Notes under the pieces: generated by a model
Told to the model about the DNA's origin: nothing
The model's database searches: none
What the model saw: the letters and a program-made list of their open reading frames with translations, nothing else
Shown: positions 1-8,694 of the stretch, one piece after another
How positions within the stretch are numbered: the stretch's first letter is position 1
Layout: every line of letters starts with the position of its first letter
Made by a program: the position numbers and the translations under genes
Assembly (NCBI GenBank): GCA_945905295.1
Contig: CAMDPX010000013.1
Span: forward strand, 1-56,836
Origin: Planctomyces sp. SH-PL62
Lineage (GTDB): Bacteria > Planctomycetota > Planctomycetia > Planctomycetales > Planctomycetaceae
Reading direction: 5' to 3'
Length of the DNA stretch: 56,836 nt

Positions 1-1976
1 CCGGTGGTCACAATGGCCGTTGAATACCGGGGGGCTGACGCCGCCCCGCTCGCCTGTTTCACGTTCGTTGATGCCTCTCGCTGCGACGTCCCGCGGTCCA
101 CCGGCAACAACAACATCAAACTCGGCTGGAGGCGATTCACCACGAACTGCGGCGCGACTCCCAACGCGACGTTGAGCGTCACCAATATGGCCACGACGAA
201 CGTGTCGCGTCTCGTCCAAAGTTCTTGCGACCAATCCAGCGGCTCACGATCCGCACGGACCCACATCCAGGCGATCAGGCCGCTCGTCATCAGGCTCAGT
301 GCGGCTGCGTTGAATTCGTGCTGAAACAATCCGAACGGCGTGACGAACTCTGCCAAGAAGCCGCTCAGGCCCGGCAGCCCGATCCACGCGAAGAGAGTGA
401 AACGTACCAGCCTGCGCCTTCGCAACGTGACGGGGTCGGGAGTCTTTTTCAGGCCGCCGAACTCGTCTGCGAAACAACGATCGTCTTCGGCGGCGGCCTG
501 AAAAAGACTCCCGACCCCTTCGCGTGGCAGCAGCCAAACGAGCAACCCCGCTGTGAGGCCGTGACTCAGGACGCGCAGCAGGCCGCCGATCAGACCTTCG
601 GTCGCCTGAGTCATCACGCCGATCAAGCTCAAGCCGACCGAACTGCTCGTTGCCAACGCGACGCGACGCGGCCAGTCACGCTCCCCGAACGCCAGCGCTG
701 CCGCGAGCAAACTACTCAAGCCGACCAGCGTCGTGAAACTGTCGGCGTGCTGACGCAACAAGTCGGGAAACACCGGCACGACAAACCGCAGCCAGCCATA
801 CACGCCGACCTTCAACAGCACTCCCGCCAGCACCAGTCCCACCCCGCGCGGAGCCGACGCGAACGCATCCACGAACGGTCGATGCAGCGGAGCCAATCCC
901 AGCGGCCAAGTGAATCCGACCACCAGCAACCAGAACAACCAAATGTTGATCGAACCCCACAAGAAGGCGTTCTCTCCCGCGACCGCCAGTTGCCCGATCC
1001 CTGCGATTAATTCCGGGACCGAAAAAATCAGCGAAGACATCGCCGGGTTAGGCGACGCCCGCATCCAACCGAAGGCCAACACCAATCCGCCCAATCCCAG
1101 CGTGACCAGCCAGCCTCCCCACCAACTCCCCTTCAACAGCCGAGGCACCACCTCGTGTCGCTGCGAATCGCCCCCCGATCCCACCAGCCAGGCCACCGCG
1201 AGCAATGTGCTCATCCAGCACGCCACGAACAGCACCACGTCGAGTGCCACGAACGTGCCGATCAGACTCGCTTGCAACCACAGCCAGGCGACTGGTGAGT
1301 GCGGATCGCGACGTGCGGAGTCCGGAATGAATAAGCCGCGCGCAGGTGATGATGACACAGACCCCACCGAGCTTGTCTCGGTGGAAACGGGCCTTTGCAC
1401 TACGTCTGAGACTTGCGTAGTGCAAAGGCCCGAATACCACCGAGACAAGCTCGGTGGGGTTTGTGTCGCTGTCTCTCGCGCGAGGTTGAATTCTGCACCT
1501 TGCATTCCGCACTCCGCATTGGCTCCCACCGACACCAGCAACACACTCAGCGCGACGAACCAGATGCTGATGCCATCCACGCCGACCGCGAACCGAATGT
1601 TCGGTCCCCACTGTGCCGGAACTTCGATGATGCGCCGCTCGCCGCGACGATTGAACCGCTCCAGCAGCGCAGACCGAGTTTCGCCGACCCACGCGAAGCT
1701 GTCTCGAAATTGAAATCGTTCGAGCGGGCCGAGCAGCGCCGCTTCCTCCTGCGAAGTCGCCGGCTTCAGCGGCTGATAGGCCGCGACCAGCCAGACGCTG
1801 AACGCGACGGACAACAACAGGTTGACCAACATCGTCCGACGAACCGCTGCCGCACTCGCCAGTCGAGCGAAACCAACCAGCACCGCGCTGAACACCGGCA
1901 ACAGCATCAGCCACAACGGCAAGTGCTCGCGAATCGGTCGGACCAGCGTGTCCCACATTGGAAAACTCTCCACCAT
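1..1976 (-). CDS. NuoM-like proton-channel subunit of a complex I-type module (partial, runs off the left edge)
   Basis: Translating the minus strand from ATG 1976 gives about 658 codons to the window edge with no stop. The protein is hydrophobic throughout. VGVDGIS near residue 131, LLKVGVYGWLRF near 389 and a GLPGLSGF-like segment match NuoM (NADH-quinone oxidoreductase chain M), an antiporter-like membrane subunit. The lysine of LLKVG is kept. The segment where NuoM normally has the TM5 glutamate (FFEL context) reads VACWMSTLL near residue 250, so that acid seems lost. Three inverted repeats are read through in frame: about residues 170-207, 486-514 and 640-650. They add hydrophilic peptide absent from the family. 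The ATG overlaps the NuoL-like stop as TGATG, implying coupling; ATG 1958 is an alternative start. The family assignment is solid. Whether the protein pumps protons is doubtful. Confidence 0.8.
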   Translation of the reverse strand, partial: MVESFPMWDTLVRPIREHLPLWLMLLPVFSAVLVGFARLASAAAVRRTMLVNLLLSVAFSVWLVAAYQPLKPATSQEEAALLGPLERFQFRDSFAWVGETRSALLERFNRRGERRIIEVPAQWGPNIRFAVGVDGISIWFVALSVLLVSVGANAECGMQGAEFNLARETATQTPPSLSRWYSGLCTTQVSDVVQRPVSTETSSVGSVSSSPARGLFIPDSARRDPHSPVAWLWLQASLIGTFVALDVVLFVACWMSTLLAVAWLVGSGGDSQRHEVVPRLLKGSWWGGWLVTLGLGGLVLAFGWMRASPNPAMSSLIFSVPELIAGIGQLAVAGENAFLWGSINIWLFWLLVVGFTWPLGLAPLHRPFVDAFASAPRGVGLVLAGVLLKVGVYGWLRFVVPVFPDLLRQHADSFTTLVGLSSLLAAALAFGERDWPRRVALATSSSVGLSLIGVMTQATEGLIGGLLRVLSHGLTAGLLVWLLPREGVGSLFQAAAEDDRCFADEFGGLKKTPDPVTLRRRRLVRFTLFAWIGLPGLSGFLAEFVTPFGLFQHEFNAAALSLMTSGLIAWMWVRADREPLDWSQELWTRRDTFVVAILVTLNVALGVAPQFVVNRLQPSLMLLLPVDRGTSQREASTNVKQASGAASAPRYSTAIVTT
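27..55. repeat. Half of an inverted repeat (in-frame in the NuoM-like gene)
   Basis: ccggggggctgacgccgccc and onward, 28 of 29 identical to 55551-55579. The complementary arm would lie left of the window. It is read through in the NuoM-like frame (about residues 640-650). Confidence 0.85.
432..518. repeat. Inverted repeat inside the NuoM-like gene
   Basis: Arms 432-461 and 486-518 (ggggtcgggagtctttttca and onward), perfect except for a three-base extension in one arm. Read through in frame as VGSLFQAAAEDD and FGGLKKTPDP. Confidence 0.9.
1354..1467. repeat. Inverted repeat inside the NuoM-like gene, repeated at the right end of the window
   Basis: Arms 1354-1405 and 1416-1467 pair over about 50 bp (caccgagcttgtctcggtgg; gggcctttgcactacg). 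The left half itself contains a smaller hairpin. In frame, it adds about 38 residues rich in Ser/Thr. Confidence 0.92.
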
Positions 1977-3988
1977 CACGACCGCAACCACAGCAGCATC
2001 CACGCCAGCACCGCCACCGAACCGACCGTCGTCAACGCCCCGATCATCGCCGAACCGCGCGACAACGGTTCCGCCGATTCGCCGAAGACGCTCGCCACAT
2101 GATTCCGCAACGACCCTGCGCTTCGGCCTAACACACGTTCCTCAATCCACACCAACCGCTCGCCGATCACTGTCGCCGGATGCACGACCAGCAAGAAATA
2201 AAGGTCATCCCAATAAAATCGATTCCGGCTCAGCCGAGCAAACGGCCCCATCGCCGCCGAAAATTTCTCAGGCAACGACGACGGCTTCGAGTACATCCAC
2301 CATGCCAGCACTGCTCCGGCCAGAGCTAACGGCATCAGAAACATCACTCGGCCGGGGTCAGGCACCGCAGAATTCAGAACTGGCGGAAGTAAGCCTTTTT
2401 CTGCGACAGAGCCGAGATCCGCCAATTCTGAATTCTGCGGTGCCTGACCCTTCGCTTGGTGCAACAGGCTGCCGAACAAGACCAACAGCGTCGTGATCCA
2501 CAACAAGATTCGGACTCGCTCATCAGCACCGAGAGCCGGCCGTGAGACCGGTTCGCGGCGACTCAGAAACCAAGCTCGAAACAGCGCGAAGCCGGTCAAG
2601 AACTCCGACAGGAAAATCGCTCCCACAACCAACAGCCACAGCCGAGCCTCTGTCGTCCCCAACACAACGGCGTCGGATTCGTCGCTCACCTTGATCGGAA
2701 TGTCGAACAGCTTCCGAGCATGTTCCCAAACGCTGTCGGCGACGGCATGACGACCACAAAGCCCCGCGACCACGAATGACAAAGTCACGACAATCAACCG
2801 CGTCGCTTGCCGGCGAATCGCCGAGTTCGCCACCAAGAGCACCGCAATCAAAACGCTTTGCCAAAGGACCGCCGACACCCCCAACAGGCCCTCGGAGTGA
2901 TCCCCAATTCCCATCGCGATCAACACGAATCCGCATTGCCCCACGGCAAATTGACTCATCACGCGCGGCCAATTCATTTGAGCCGCCGCATTCGCCGAGC
3001 ACATCAGCAACGTGAAGGCTCCCACGGCCACCATCAGCAACCGCGTGTGCGGAGCCACGGCGAACAACGGCTCTAATCGCACCAGCAACCCAATCCCCAA
3101 CGGTAAGAACGCCGCGCACAACCACCACGCCAGAACCGTGGACGGGACAGTGTCTTCGCTCGATTCATGCCAACGATTGGCCCGATCCGCCTTGAGTCGC
3201 ACGGCCACCTCATGCCCGTCGGGCACGTTCCACACGCCGACCATGACATCGGAGAGCTTCGACATCGAGTTTCCCGATTGCGCCGCGAAGCCCTGTTCCG
3301 TCTCCAACCAGACCGTCAGCGGCAACTGAGCGCACCGGCCAATGACTCCCACGAAGACACACAGCGCAATGCTCTCGATCAACTCCGGCCGCAACGCGCC
3401 AACCGCTTCCGGCGTCCACGTGGTGAACTCCAACGAAGCCTCGAAGTGCATCCAGACAATTCCGAAACCGACCAACAGAGCGATGTCAGAAATTCGCTGC
3501 ACCAACCACACCGGTCGCAGTGCCCTGTCGCGCTTGCGAGCCAACTCCGAACTCGCCCAGGCCGACAACGTCCAGCCGACGAACAACTGACCGAGGTTGC
3601 CCGCTACGTTCGCCAACGTCACGCCGAACCACGCCAACATCAGCCATCGCAGAGAGACCTCCTGGGGCCAGGCCGACAACACCAGCAGCAACACGACCGA
3701 GACCAGCGTCGTTTGCACGAACGCAAAACCGTCGAGTCGCGCTCCGAGCGTCACCTCAAAGCCCGGCATGCTCAACCATGTCACCAGCCGGAATTCTTCA
3801 AAGGTTTGCGACGGCAACGGCGGCGTGAGAAACAACCCGATCGCGCTCAACAGGACTGCGACCGCCGACAGTTGAGCGGCGGTCAGCAACACTCGGCGAG
3901 AGAGTTTCCCTTCCAGAAAACTCAGCCCGTACGCCATCAGCGGAGCACCGACCAACGTGCCGATCAGCAGTATCCGCAGCGTGTCCAT
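1976..3988 (-). CDS. NuoL-like proton-channel subunit (degenerate paralogue)
   Basis: 670 residues with many membrane helices. The C-terminus, NRFYWDDLYFLLVVHPATV followed by an amphipathic stretch, matches the end of NuoL/NADH dehydrogenase subunit 5. The central region is recognisable (QLPLTVWLETEQGF in place of the usual QFPLHVWLPDAM), but the conserved proline/histidine-rich segment is eroded and followed by a hydrophilic insert around residues 235-275. Residues about 513-545 come from an in-frame inverted repeat (2355-2450). The gene sits directly upstream of the NuoM-like gene and overlaps it by one base. Genuine respiratory operons have nuoA-K beside these; the upstream side here is pabA, so this may be a stand-alone L/M pair, as in some bicarbonate or cation transporters, or a decayed paralogue. 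The module's function is inferred. Confidence 0.75.
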   Translation of the reverse strand: MDTLRILLIGTLVGAPLMAYGLSFLEGKLSRRVLLTAAQLSAVAVLLSAIGLFLTPPLPSQTFEEFRLVTWLSMPGFEVTLGARLDGFAFVQTTLVSVVLLLVLSAWPQEVSLRWLMLAWFGVTLANVAGNLGQLFVGWTLSAWASSELARKRDRALRPVWLVQRISDIALLVGFGIVWMHFEASLEFTTWTPEAVGALRPELIESIALCVFVGVIGRCAQLPLTVWLETEQGFAAQSGNSMSKLSDVMVGVWNVPDGHEVAVRLKADRANRWHESSEDTVPSTVLAWWLCAAFLPLGIGLLVRLEPLFAVAPHTRLLMVAVGAFTLLMCSANAAAQMNWPRVMSQFAVGQCGFVLIAMGIGDHSEGLLGVSAVLWQSVLIAVLLVANSAIRRQATRLIVVTLSFVVAGLCGRHAVADSVWEHARKLFDIPIKVSDESDAVVLGTTEARLWLLVVGAIFLSEFLTGFALFRAWFLSRREPVSRPALGADERVRILLWITTLLVLFGSLLHQAKGQAPQNSELADLGSVAEKGLLPPVLNSAVPDPGRVMFLMPLALAGAVLAWWMYSKPSSLPEKFSAAMGPFARLSRNRFYWDDLYFLLVVHPATVIGERLVWIEERVLGRSAGSLRNHVASVFGESAEPLSRGSAMIGALTTVGSVAVLAWMLLWLRS
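2355..2450. repeat. Inverted repeat inside the NuoL-like gene
   Basis: Arms 2355-2387 and 2418-2450 (gggtcaggcaccgcagaatt and onward), about 32 of 33 paired. The peptide encoded is KGQAPQNSELADLGSVAEKG and onward, inserted at about residues 513-545. Confidence 0.92.
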
Positions 3989-4021
3989 GTCCGCTTTCGT
4001 TGCTTTGGGTGCGAGCCAACG

Positions 4022-4621
4022 TCACGCGTCTTTCAAAGCTAAAAAGTTCTTCAGAATCTGGATGCCGTTCTCGCCGGTCAAATAGCTCTCCGGATGAAAC
4101 TGCACGCCATGCGTTTCGTAGCGCCGATGCCGCAACCCCATGATCTCGCGCGGCAGGCCGGGAGACTCGGCATCGGTCCAAGCCGTGACTTCCAATTCGG
4201 GAGGCAACGTCGCTTCGGGCACGATCAAACTGTGATATCGCGTCGCCTCAAACGGATTCGGCAAGCCCTTGAAGACACCACGATTGTCGTGAGAGATCAT
4301 CGACGTCTTACCGTGCATCGGTCGCCGCGCCCGCAAGACCTGTCCGCCGAAGACGTCCCCCAGGCTTTGATGTCCCAGACAAACTCCCAGCACCGGCAGC
4401 TTCGGAGCGAAGTAGCGAATCAACTCGCGCGAGATGCCCGCCTCGGCCGGAGTACACGGGCCAGGGGACACGATGATGCGATCCGGCTGAAGCTGCTCGA
4501 TCTGCTCGATCGTGATTTGGTCGTTCCGAGCGACCTCAATTTTCAGCGACTTGTCGATCTCGCCGAACCGCTGCACGAGGTTGTAGGTGAAGGAATCGTA
4601 GTTATCGAGAACGAAGATCAT
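4022..4621 (-). CDS. pabA: Glutamine amidotransferase, TrpG/PabA family (anthranilate / aminodeoxychorismate synthase component II)
   Basis: Class I glutamine amidotransferase of 199 residues that hydrolyses glutamine and channels ammonia to a chorismate-using partner (TrpE or PabB), for tryptophan or folate synthesis in the cytoplasm. The start chosen is the ATG giving MIFVLDNYDSFTYN, the invariant N-terminus of the family; an upstream in-frame start at 4678 would add 19 unrelated residues. The oxyanion segment SPGPCTPAEAG, the nucleophile Cys81 in GVCLGHQ, and the His176/Glu178 pair in FHPES are all present. No trpE or pabB lies nearby, so sequence alone does not separate trpG from pabA; many bacteria use one protein for both. 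It is read toward the NuoL-like gene, with 33 bases between. Confidence 0.9.
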   Translation of the reverse strand: MIFVLDNYDSFTYNLVQRFGEIDKSLKIEVARNDQITIEQIEQLQPDRIIVSPGPCTPAEAGISRELIRYFAPKLPVLGVCLGHQSLGDVFGGQVLRARRPMHGKTSMISHDNRGVFKGLPNPFEATRYHSLIVPEATLPPELEVTAWTDAESPGLPREIMGLRHRRYETHGVQFHPESYLTGENGIQILKNFLALKDA

Positions 4622-5221
4622 CGGACCACTCGCGTCAACAGGCTTGTCTCTCGGAAGTCGCGGCATCCTACCGACCACGCCATGTCCTCAACAGCAATGC
4701 GGTCGCGCCGTCCTCGGCTGGCTAATTTGCCCGGTCGCCCGACCCCTTGTGGGCCGGTTGATTCGACACGAATTGGAAAACAGAGAGAGACGGTCCTGAA
4801 TTCTCCGACCCACAAGGGGTCGGGCTACAGACATTGCAGCGTCAAGAATTAGCCAGCCGTGGCGTAGTGGCCGCGTTGCGTTGAATGCCAACATGGGCAC
4901 TATTAGGATGCCGCCCCTCGCGACGGCTGCCGAATGGATTTGACGTAGCGAGAGGCAGAACGCGAAGTCGGTCGGGTTGCTGGAGTCGGTGGCAAAAGAT
5001 GCCGAGGCTCAAGGCAATCGGCTTCAGGAGGATTTCGGCCGACTTCCAAAATAGCGATGCGGCGCAGCAGGTTGCGGTCGAGCATCGCCAGCCGGCACAC
5101 AGCGTGCTCCGGTGAGCAAAGTTGCGGACGAGGTGTTTTGCTCGATGCCACTTCGTTCGCGAATCGTCGTCTAGTCGGATTGGCTTTCGAGCAAGGTTTT
5201 TGTCTTAGGAGTTGCGCTCAG
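4622..5221. other. Intergenic region between pabA and glnN, with a nested inverted repeat
   Basis: Divergent intergenic space of about 600 bases. Its first part holds the nested palindrome listed separately (4715-4859). From 4860 to 5221 I see no convincing gene: the open frames there have biased, repetitive composition and no ribosome-binding site of their own. The segment presumably carries the glnN promoter. I could not identify a confident -24/-12 or -35/-10 pair. A good Shine-Dalgarno (aggag) sits just before ATG 5222. Confidence 0.5.
4715..4859. repeat. Nested inverted repeat
   Basis: Outer arms 4715-4727 and 4847-4859 (cggctggctaatt and its complement) enclose inner arms, about 4735-4753 and 4809-4826, built on gaccccttgtggg. 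The centre contains gaattc. It lies in a divergent intergenic region, so it is not a simple terminator. Confidence 0.85.
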
Positions 5222-7399
5222 ATGTCTCAGAATGCTCGTGCTTCCGCGATTGCCGCCGTCGTCAGTTACAAGTCCGATGCCACGCCGTTGAACTTTCGTG
5301 AGATTCCCAGCCCGTCGCTGTTCGGAGTCAACACGTTCAACGAAAAAGAAATGCGTGCTCGCCTCCCCAAGCCGATCTTCAAGGCTCTGCAGAGGAGCAT
5401 CAAAAAGGGTGATAAGCTCGACTCCAGCATCGCCGACGCCGTCGCCACCGCCATGCGCGACTGGGCCTTGGAGAAGGGAGCCACGCACTACGCTCACGTC
5501 TTCCAACCGCTGACCGGCATCACCGCCGAGAAGCACGACAGCTTCCTCTCGCCGACCGGCGACGGCAGCGCGATCTCCGAATTCACCGGCAAGCAATTGA
5601 TTCAAGGTGAGCCGGACGCCTCGTCATTCCCCAGCGGCGGCATCCGCGCGACGTTTGAAGCTCGCGGTTACACGGCGTGGGACGTGACCTCCCCCGCGTA
5701 CATTCTGGAAAACGCCAACGGCACGACGCTCTGCATTCCGACCGCGTTCTGCTCGTGGACCGGCGAGGCGCTCGACAAGAAGACGCCAGTGCTCCGTTCG
5801 ATGCAGGCTCTCAATAAGCAAGCTCAGCGAGTGCTGAAAGCGCTCGGTACCAGCGAACCCGATTACGTCTTCGCGACCGGTGGGCCGGAGCAGGAATACT
5901 TCCTGATCGACCGCAACTTCTATTTCTCGCGGCCCGATTTGAACATCTGCGGCCGGACGCTCTTCGGAGCCAAGCCGCCCAAGGGCCAAGAGTTCGAGGA
6001 TCAGTACTTCGGTGCGATTCCCGACCGCGTGCTGGCCTGCATGCTGGAAACCGAACGTGAGCTGTACAAGCTCGGCGTGCCGGTGAAGACGCGGCACAAC
6101 GAAGTCGCTCCGTCACAGTACGAGTTGGCTCCGATCTACGAGAACGCCAACGTCGCAACCGACCATCAGCAACTCACCATGCTGATGCTGCAAAAGATTG
6201 CCCCCAAGTACGGCCTCGCCTGCTTGCTGCACGAGAAGCCGTTCGCCGGCATCAACGGCAGCGGCAAACACCTCAACTGGTCGCTGGGGACCGACTCGGC
6301 CAACTTGCTTGAACCGGGCGACAACCCACACCAGAACATGCAGTTCTTGGTGTTCTGCGCCGCCGTGATTCGCGCGGTCCACAAGAATGCGAAGTTGCTG
6401 CGAGCCTCGATTGCTCACGCGGGGAACGATCATCGCCTCGGTGCGAACGAAGCTCCGCCGGCGATCATCTCGATCTTCCTCGGCGACATGCTGACCGATG
6501 TCTTCGAGCAACTCGAAAAGGGCAAGCTGGAGTCGTCCAAGAAAGGGGGCTACCTGACGATCGGCGTCGATACGTTGCCCGCTCTGCCGAAGGACGCTGG
6601 CGACCGCAACCGCACCAGCCCGTTCGCCTTCACCGGCAACAAATTCGAGTTCCGCGCGGTCGGATCGAATCAGTCCATCTCTGGTCCGCTGGTCGTGCTC
6701 AACACGATCGTCGCCGAGAGCTTGGACTACGTCGCCACGGAATTGGAGAAAGCCACCGGCGGCGACGCCAGCAAGGTGGCCGCCGCGGCACAGACGCTCG
6801 TGCAGAGCATCTACAAGCAGCACAAGGCGGTGATCTTCAACGGCAACAACTACTCGGAAGAGTGGCATCAGGAAGCCGAGAAGCGTGGCCTGCCGAACCT
6901 TCGCAATACGGTCGATGCTCTCTGTGCGATCAAGGAAAAAGAAGCGGTCGCTCTGTTCGACAAGTACGGCGTGCTCAATCCGCGTGAGACCGAAAGCCGC
7001 TACGACATCTACGTCGAGCGATACTGCAAGGACATCAACACGGAAGGCCGCCTGTGCCTCGGCATGGCTCGCTCCTCGATTCTGCCGGCCGCGTACCGCT
7101 ATCAAGGCGAGTTGGCTCAGACCGCCGCCGCGATGAAAGCTTGCGGACGCACGCCCGATACCAGTTCGCTCGACTCTGTCACCGAGCTGACCGGTCAACT
7201 CGAAGGCGCGATCAAGCAACTGCAACACGCGGTCGAGCACACCGCCAGCGGCGATCTCCTGTCTCACGCGAAGCACTATCGCGACGAAGTTTGTCCGGCG
7301 ATGCTGAAGGTCCGTAATGTCGCTGATGAACTGGAGCAAATCGTCGCCGACGACCTCTGGCCGTTGCCGACCTACCGCGAGATGCTCTTCATCCGGTAA
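5222..7399 (+). CDS. glnN: Glutamine synthetase type III (GlnN family)
   Basis: 725 residues, the usual size for type III glutamine synthetase, which makes glutamine from glutamate, ammonia and ATP as a large homododecamer. Family signatures visible are the N-terminal [17 protein letters not shown], the [11 protein letters not shown] segment with its metal-binding glutamates, [34 protein letters not shown] for ammonia/glutamate binding, and [19 protein letters not shown] near the nucleotide site. The start is ATG 5222, preceded by ttaggagttgcgctcag, a good ribosome-binding site; the open frame extends upstream to 5057 without coding character. A strong intrinsic terminator follows at 7431-7466. 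The gene is monocistronic by spacing. No PII or amt gene is nearby. Confidence 0.95.
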   Translation: MSQNARASAIAAVVSYKSDATPLNFREIPSPSLFGVNTFNEKEMRARLPKPIFKALQRSIKKGDKLDSSIADAVATAMRDWALEKGATHYAHVFQPLTGITAEKHDSFLSPTGDGSAISEFTGKQLIQGEPDASSFPSGGIRATFEARGYTAWDVTSPAYILENANGTTLCIPTAFCSWTGEALDKKTPVLRSMQALNKQAQRVLKALGTSEPDYVFATGGPEQEYFLIDRNFYFSRPDLNICGRTLFGAKPPKGQEFEDQYFGAIPDRVLACMLETERELYKLGVPVKTRHNEVAPSQYELAPIYENANVATDHQQLTMLMLQKIAPKYGLACLLHEKPFAGINGSGKHLNWSLGTDSANLLEPGDNPHQNMQFLVFCAAVIRAVHKNAKLLRASIAHAGNDHRLGANEAPPAIISIFLGDMLTDVFEQLEKGKLESSKKGGYLTIGVDTLPALPKDAGDRNRTSPFAFTGNKFEFRAVGSNQSISGPLVVLNTIVAESLDYVATELEKATGGDASKVAAAAQTLVQSIYKQHKAVIFNGNNYSEEWHQEAEKRGLPNLRNTVDALCAIKEKEAVALFDKYGVLNPRETESRYDIYVERYCKDINTEGRLCLGMARSSILPAAYRYQGELAQTAAAMKACGRTPDTSSLDSVTELTGQLEGAIKQLQHAVEHTASGDLLSHAKHYRDEVCPAMLKVRNVADELEQIVADDLWPLPTYREMLFIR

Positions 7400-7430
7400 C
7401 GGATTTGAGTGAGTGACAACCTGAAAATCA

Positions 7431-7466
7431 CCGGGCGAGTTCCACACGAACTCGCCCGGTTTTTTG
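7431..7466 (+). terminator. Intrinsic terminator of glnN
   Basis: Perfect 11-12 bp GC-rich stem (ccgggcgagtt / aactcgcccgg) with a 6-base loop, followed at once by tttttt. It is placed 31 bases after the glnN stop. Confidence 0.95.
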
Positions 7467-7561
7467 TAGTGGGACAAGCTCGCTTCGAGCGCCGGCCCAC
7501 CGCAGGCTCGTGTGCCAGTTTCTGGTGGGCCGGCGCTCGAAGCGAGCTTGTCCCACCCTAC
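7466..7561. repeat. Long inverted repeat
   Basis: Arms 7466-7501 and 7524-7561 pair over about 35 bp (gtagtgggacaagctcgctt and onward). It starts immediately after the glnN terminator T-run and lacks its own T-tract. It therefore looks like one of the dispersed palindromes rather than a second terminator. Confidence 0.9.
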
Positions 7562-7636
7562 ATTGGGTTGCGGCTCAACCGCGATGGTTAAACGAATTCA
7601 GACAGACGAGCGGCGGACTACGATTGCTGGGATGTC

Positions 7637-8620
7637 TTACGGTTGGTCCTGCAAGCGTCGTTGTGGCGGAAACTGACGATGCAGTTCCACCAACGATGCC
7701 CGCACGGTTTCACGGTCCCCGACGACGACAAAGTTGCGGAAGGAATACTCGCCCGGTTCGATCCCGTCCGCGTGCCGCTGGCGAAAGACTGTGTTCCACT
7801 TCATGACTCGCTCGGGCTCAAACCGCCAACGGCCATAGCCAACATTCTCAAAGCCCACCGACGGCTGTTGCGGAGAATAGATCCCCATCGCGTGGCTGCC
7901 GCTTTCGGTAGACAAGACGAGGGGAAACGATTGCTCGCCCGGACCGAAGTCGATCGGTTGCAGTTCGCCGGTTTGAGGCCGAAACGTCCAGAACGAACGA
8001 AACTCCTCCGGCATGTAGCCAGTCAACGCCTCGAACTGCGCGAATGTGTGTCGTTCATTCAGAGGCACGGTGAATGTCACGTCGTAGCGAATGACATGCG
8101 GCAAATCCGGCAGGCCAATCTGTACTCGTTTCATCAGTAAGTGATTCGACAACTTGGTCGTGTTGATCGCCGGATGCCCCTCGGATTTCTGGCCGGGAGA
8201 CAGCCAGAATGCCATTTGCGTTGTGGTCTGCAGCGCAGCCTCGGTCGCGACGGAGTGCAACAATCGGCTGGTCGAGTTCGGCCCAGCACCGTCATCTCGC
8301 GAACCGGCTTCGGTCGGATTGAACGCTTCGGCCCAGTGCTTGCCGTCCGAACTGAAACTGCTGGCCGACTGCAACTGCCGGCCGTGATCGGCGCTGTTGA
8401 TGAACTCTTGGCCATTCCAAGTCAGCGAATGCACGGCCCCAGCCAGCCGAGATGTCGTAGTGATGACGATCTCCGAGTTCCCCGCAGCACGGCGAATGGT
8501 AAAGTCTGCGCGGGGCGTCTGTGACGGCTCATCAGACAGACCGACAGCAGCAGAGAGATTGTGAGCGAGCAGAAGGAGCCCGACAAATGAAAGGAGACGA
8601 CGAATGAATTGCGCGTGCAT
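7637..8620 (-). CDS. Secreted protein of unknown function (signal peptide overlaps a palindrome)
   Basis: About 327 residues from ATG 8620. The N-terminus, MHAQFIRRLLSFVGLLLLAHNLSA, is a clear Sec signal peptide. The mature part is beta-rich and resembles glycan- or ligand-binding periplasmic domains (Trp- and aromatic-rich strands), but I do not recognise a named family. It lies just downstream of, and in the same direction as, a DUF1501 gene. The inverted repeat 8575-8653 covers the ribosome-binding site (aaggag), the start codon and the first codons of the signal peptide, so the repeat and the gene's start are one object. An upstream start at 8674 is possible but would lie ahead of the repeat and spoil the signal peptide. 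Confidence 0.8.
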   Translation of the reverse strand: MHAQFIRRLLSFVGLLLLAHNLSAAVGLSDEPSQTPRADFTIRRAAGNSEIVITTTSRLAGAVHSLTWNGQEFINSADHGRQLQSASSFSSDGKHWAEAFNPTEAGSRDDGAGPNSTSRLLHSVATEAALQTTTQMAFWLSPGQKSEGHPAINTTKLSNHLLMKRVQIGLPDLPHVIRYDVTFTVPLNERHTFAQFEALTGYMPEEFRSFWTFRPQTGELQPIDFGPGEQSFPLVLSTESGSHAMGIYSPQQPSVGFENVGYGRWRFEPERVMKWNTVFRQRHADGIEPGEYSFRNFVVVGDRETVRASLVELHRQFPPQRRLQDQP

Positions 8621-8653
8621 GAATTCGTCGTCTCCTTTCATTCGTCGGGCTCC
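8575..8653. repeat. Inverted repeat shared with 52199-52272; provides RBS and start codon
   Basis: Arms 8576-8605 and 8622-8653 are almost perfect complements built on atgaaaggagacgacgaat. Nearly the same arms occur at 52199-52272, also just upstream of a minus-strand gene. Here one arm holds aaggag and the loop holds the ATG of the secreted protein. Confidence 0.9.
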
Positions 8654-8694
8654 CTCCGTTTGTATCGACCACATTCACTTCATCGCGCAACGGT

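Noticed and set aside
225-1713. Long plus-strand open frames opposite the NuoM-like gene
   Set aside because: Their composition (rich in Arg, Gln, Pro, Thr) is typical of the antisense of a high-GC coding strand; the minus-strand frame has clear membrane-protein character.
5057-5221. N-terminal extension of glutamine synthetase
   Set aside because: The frame is open, but a good ribosome-binding site and the family's length both support ATG 5222.
7466-7561. Second terminator after glnN
   Set aside because: No T-run follows either arm; it matches the general pattern of dispersed inverted repeats.
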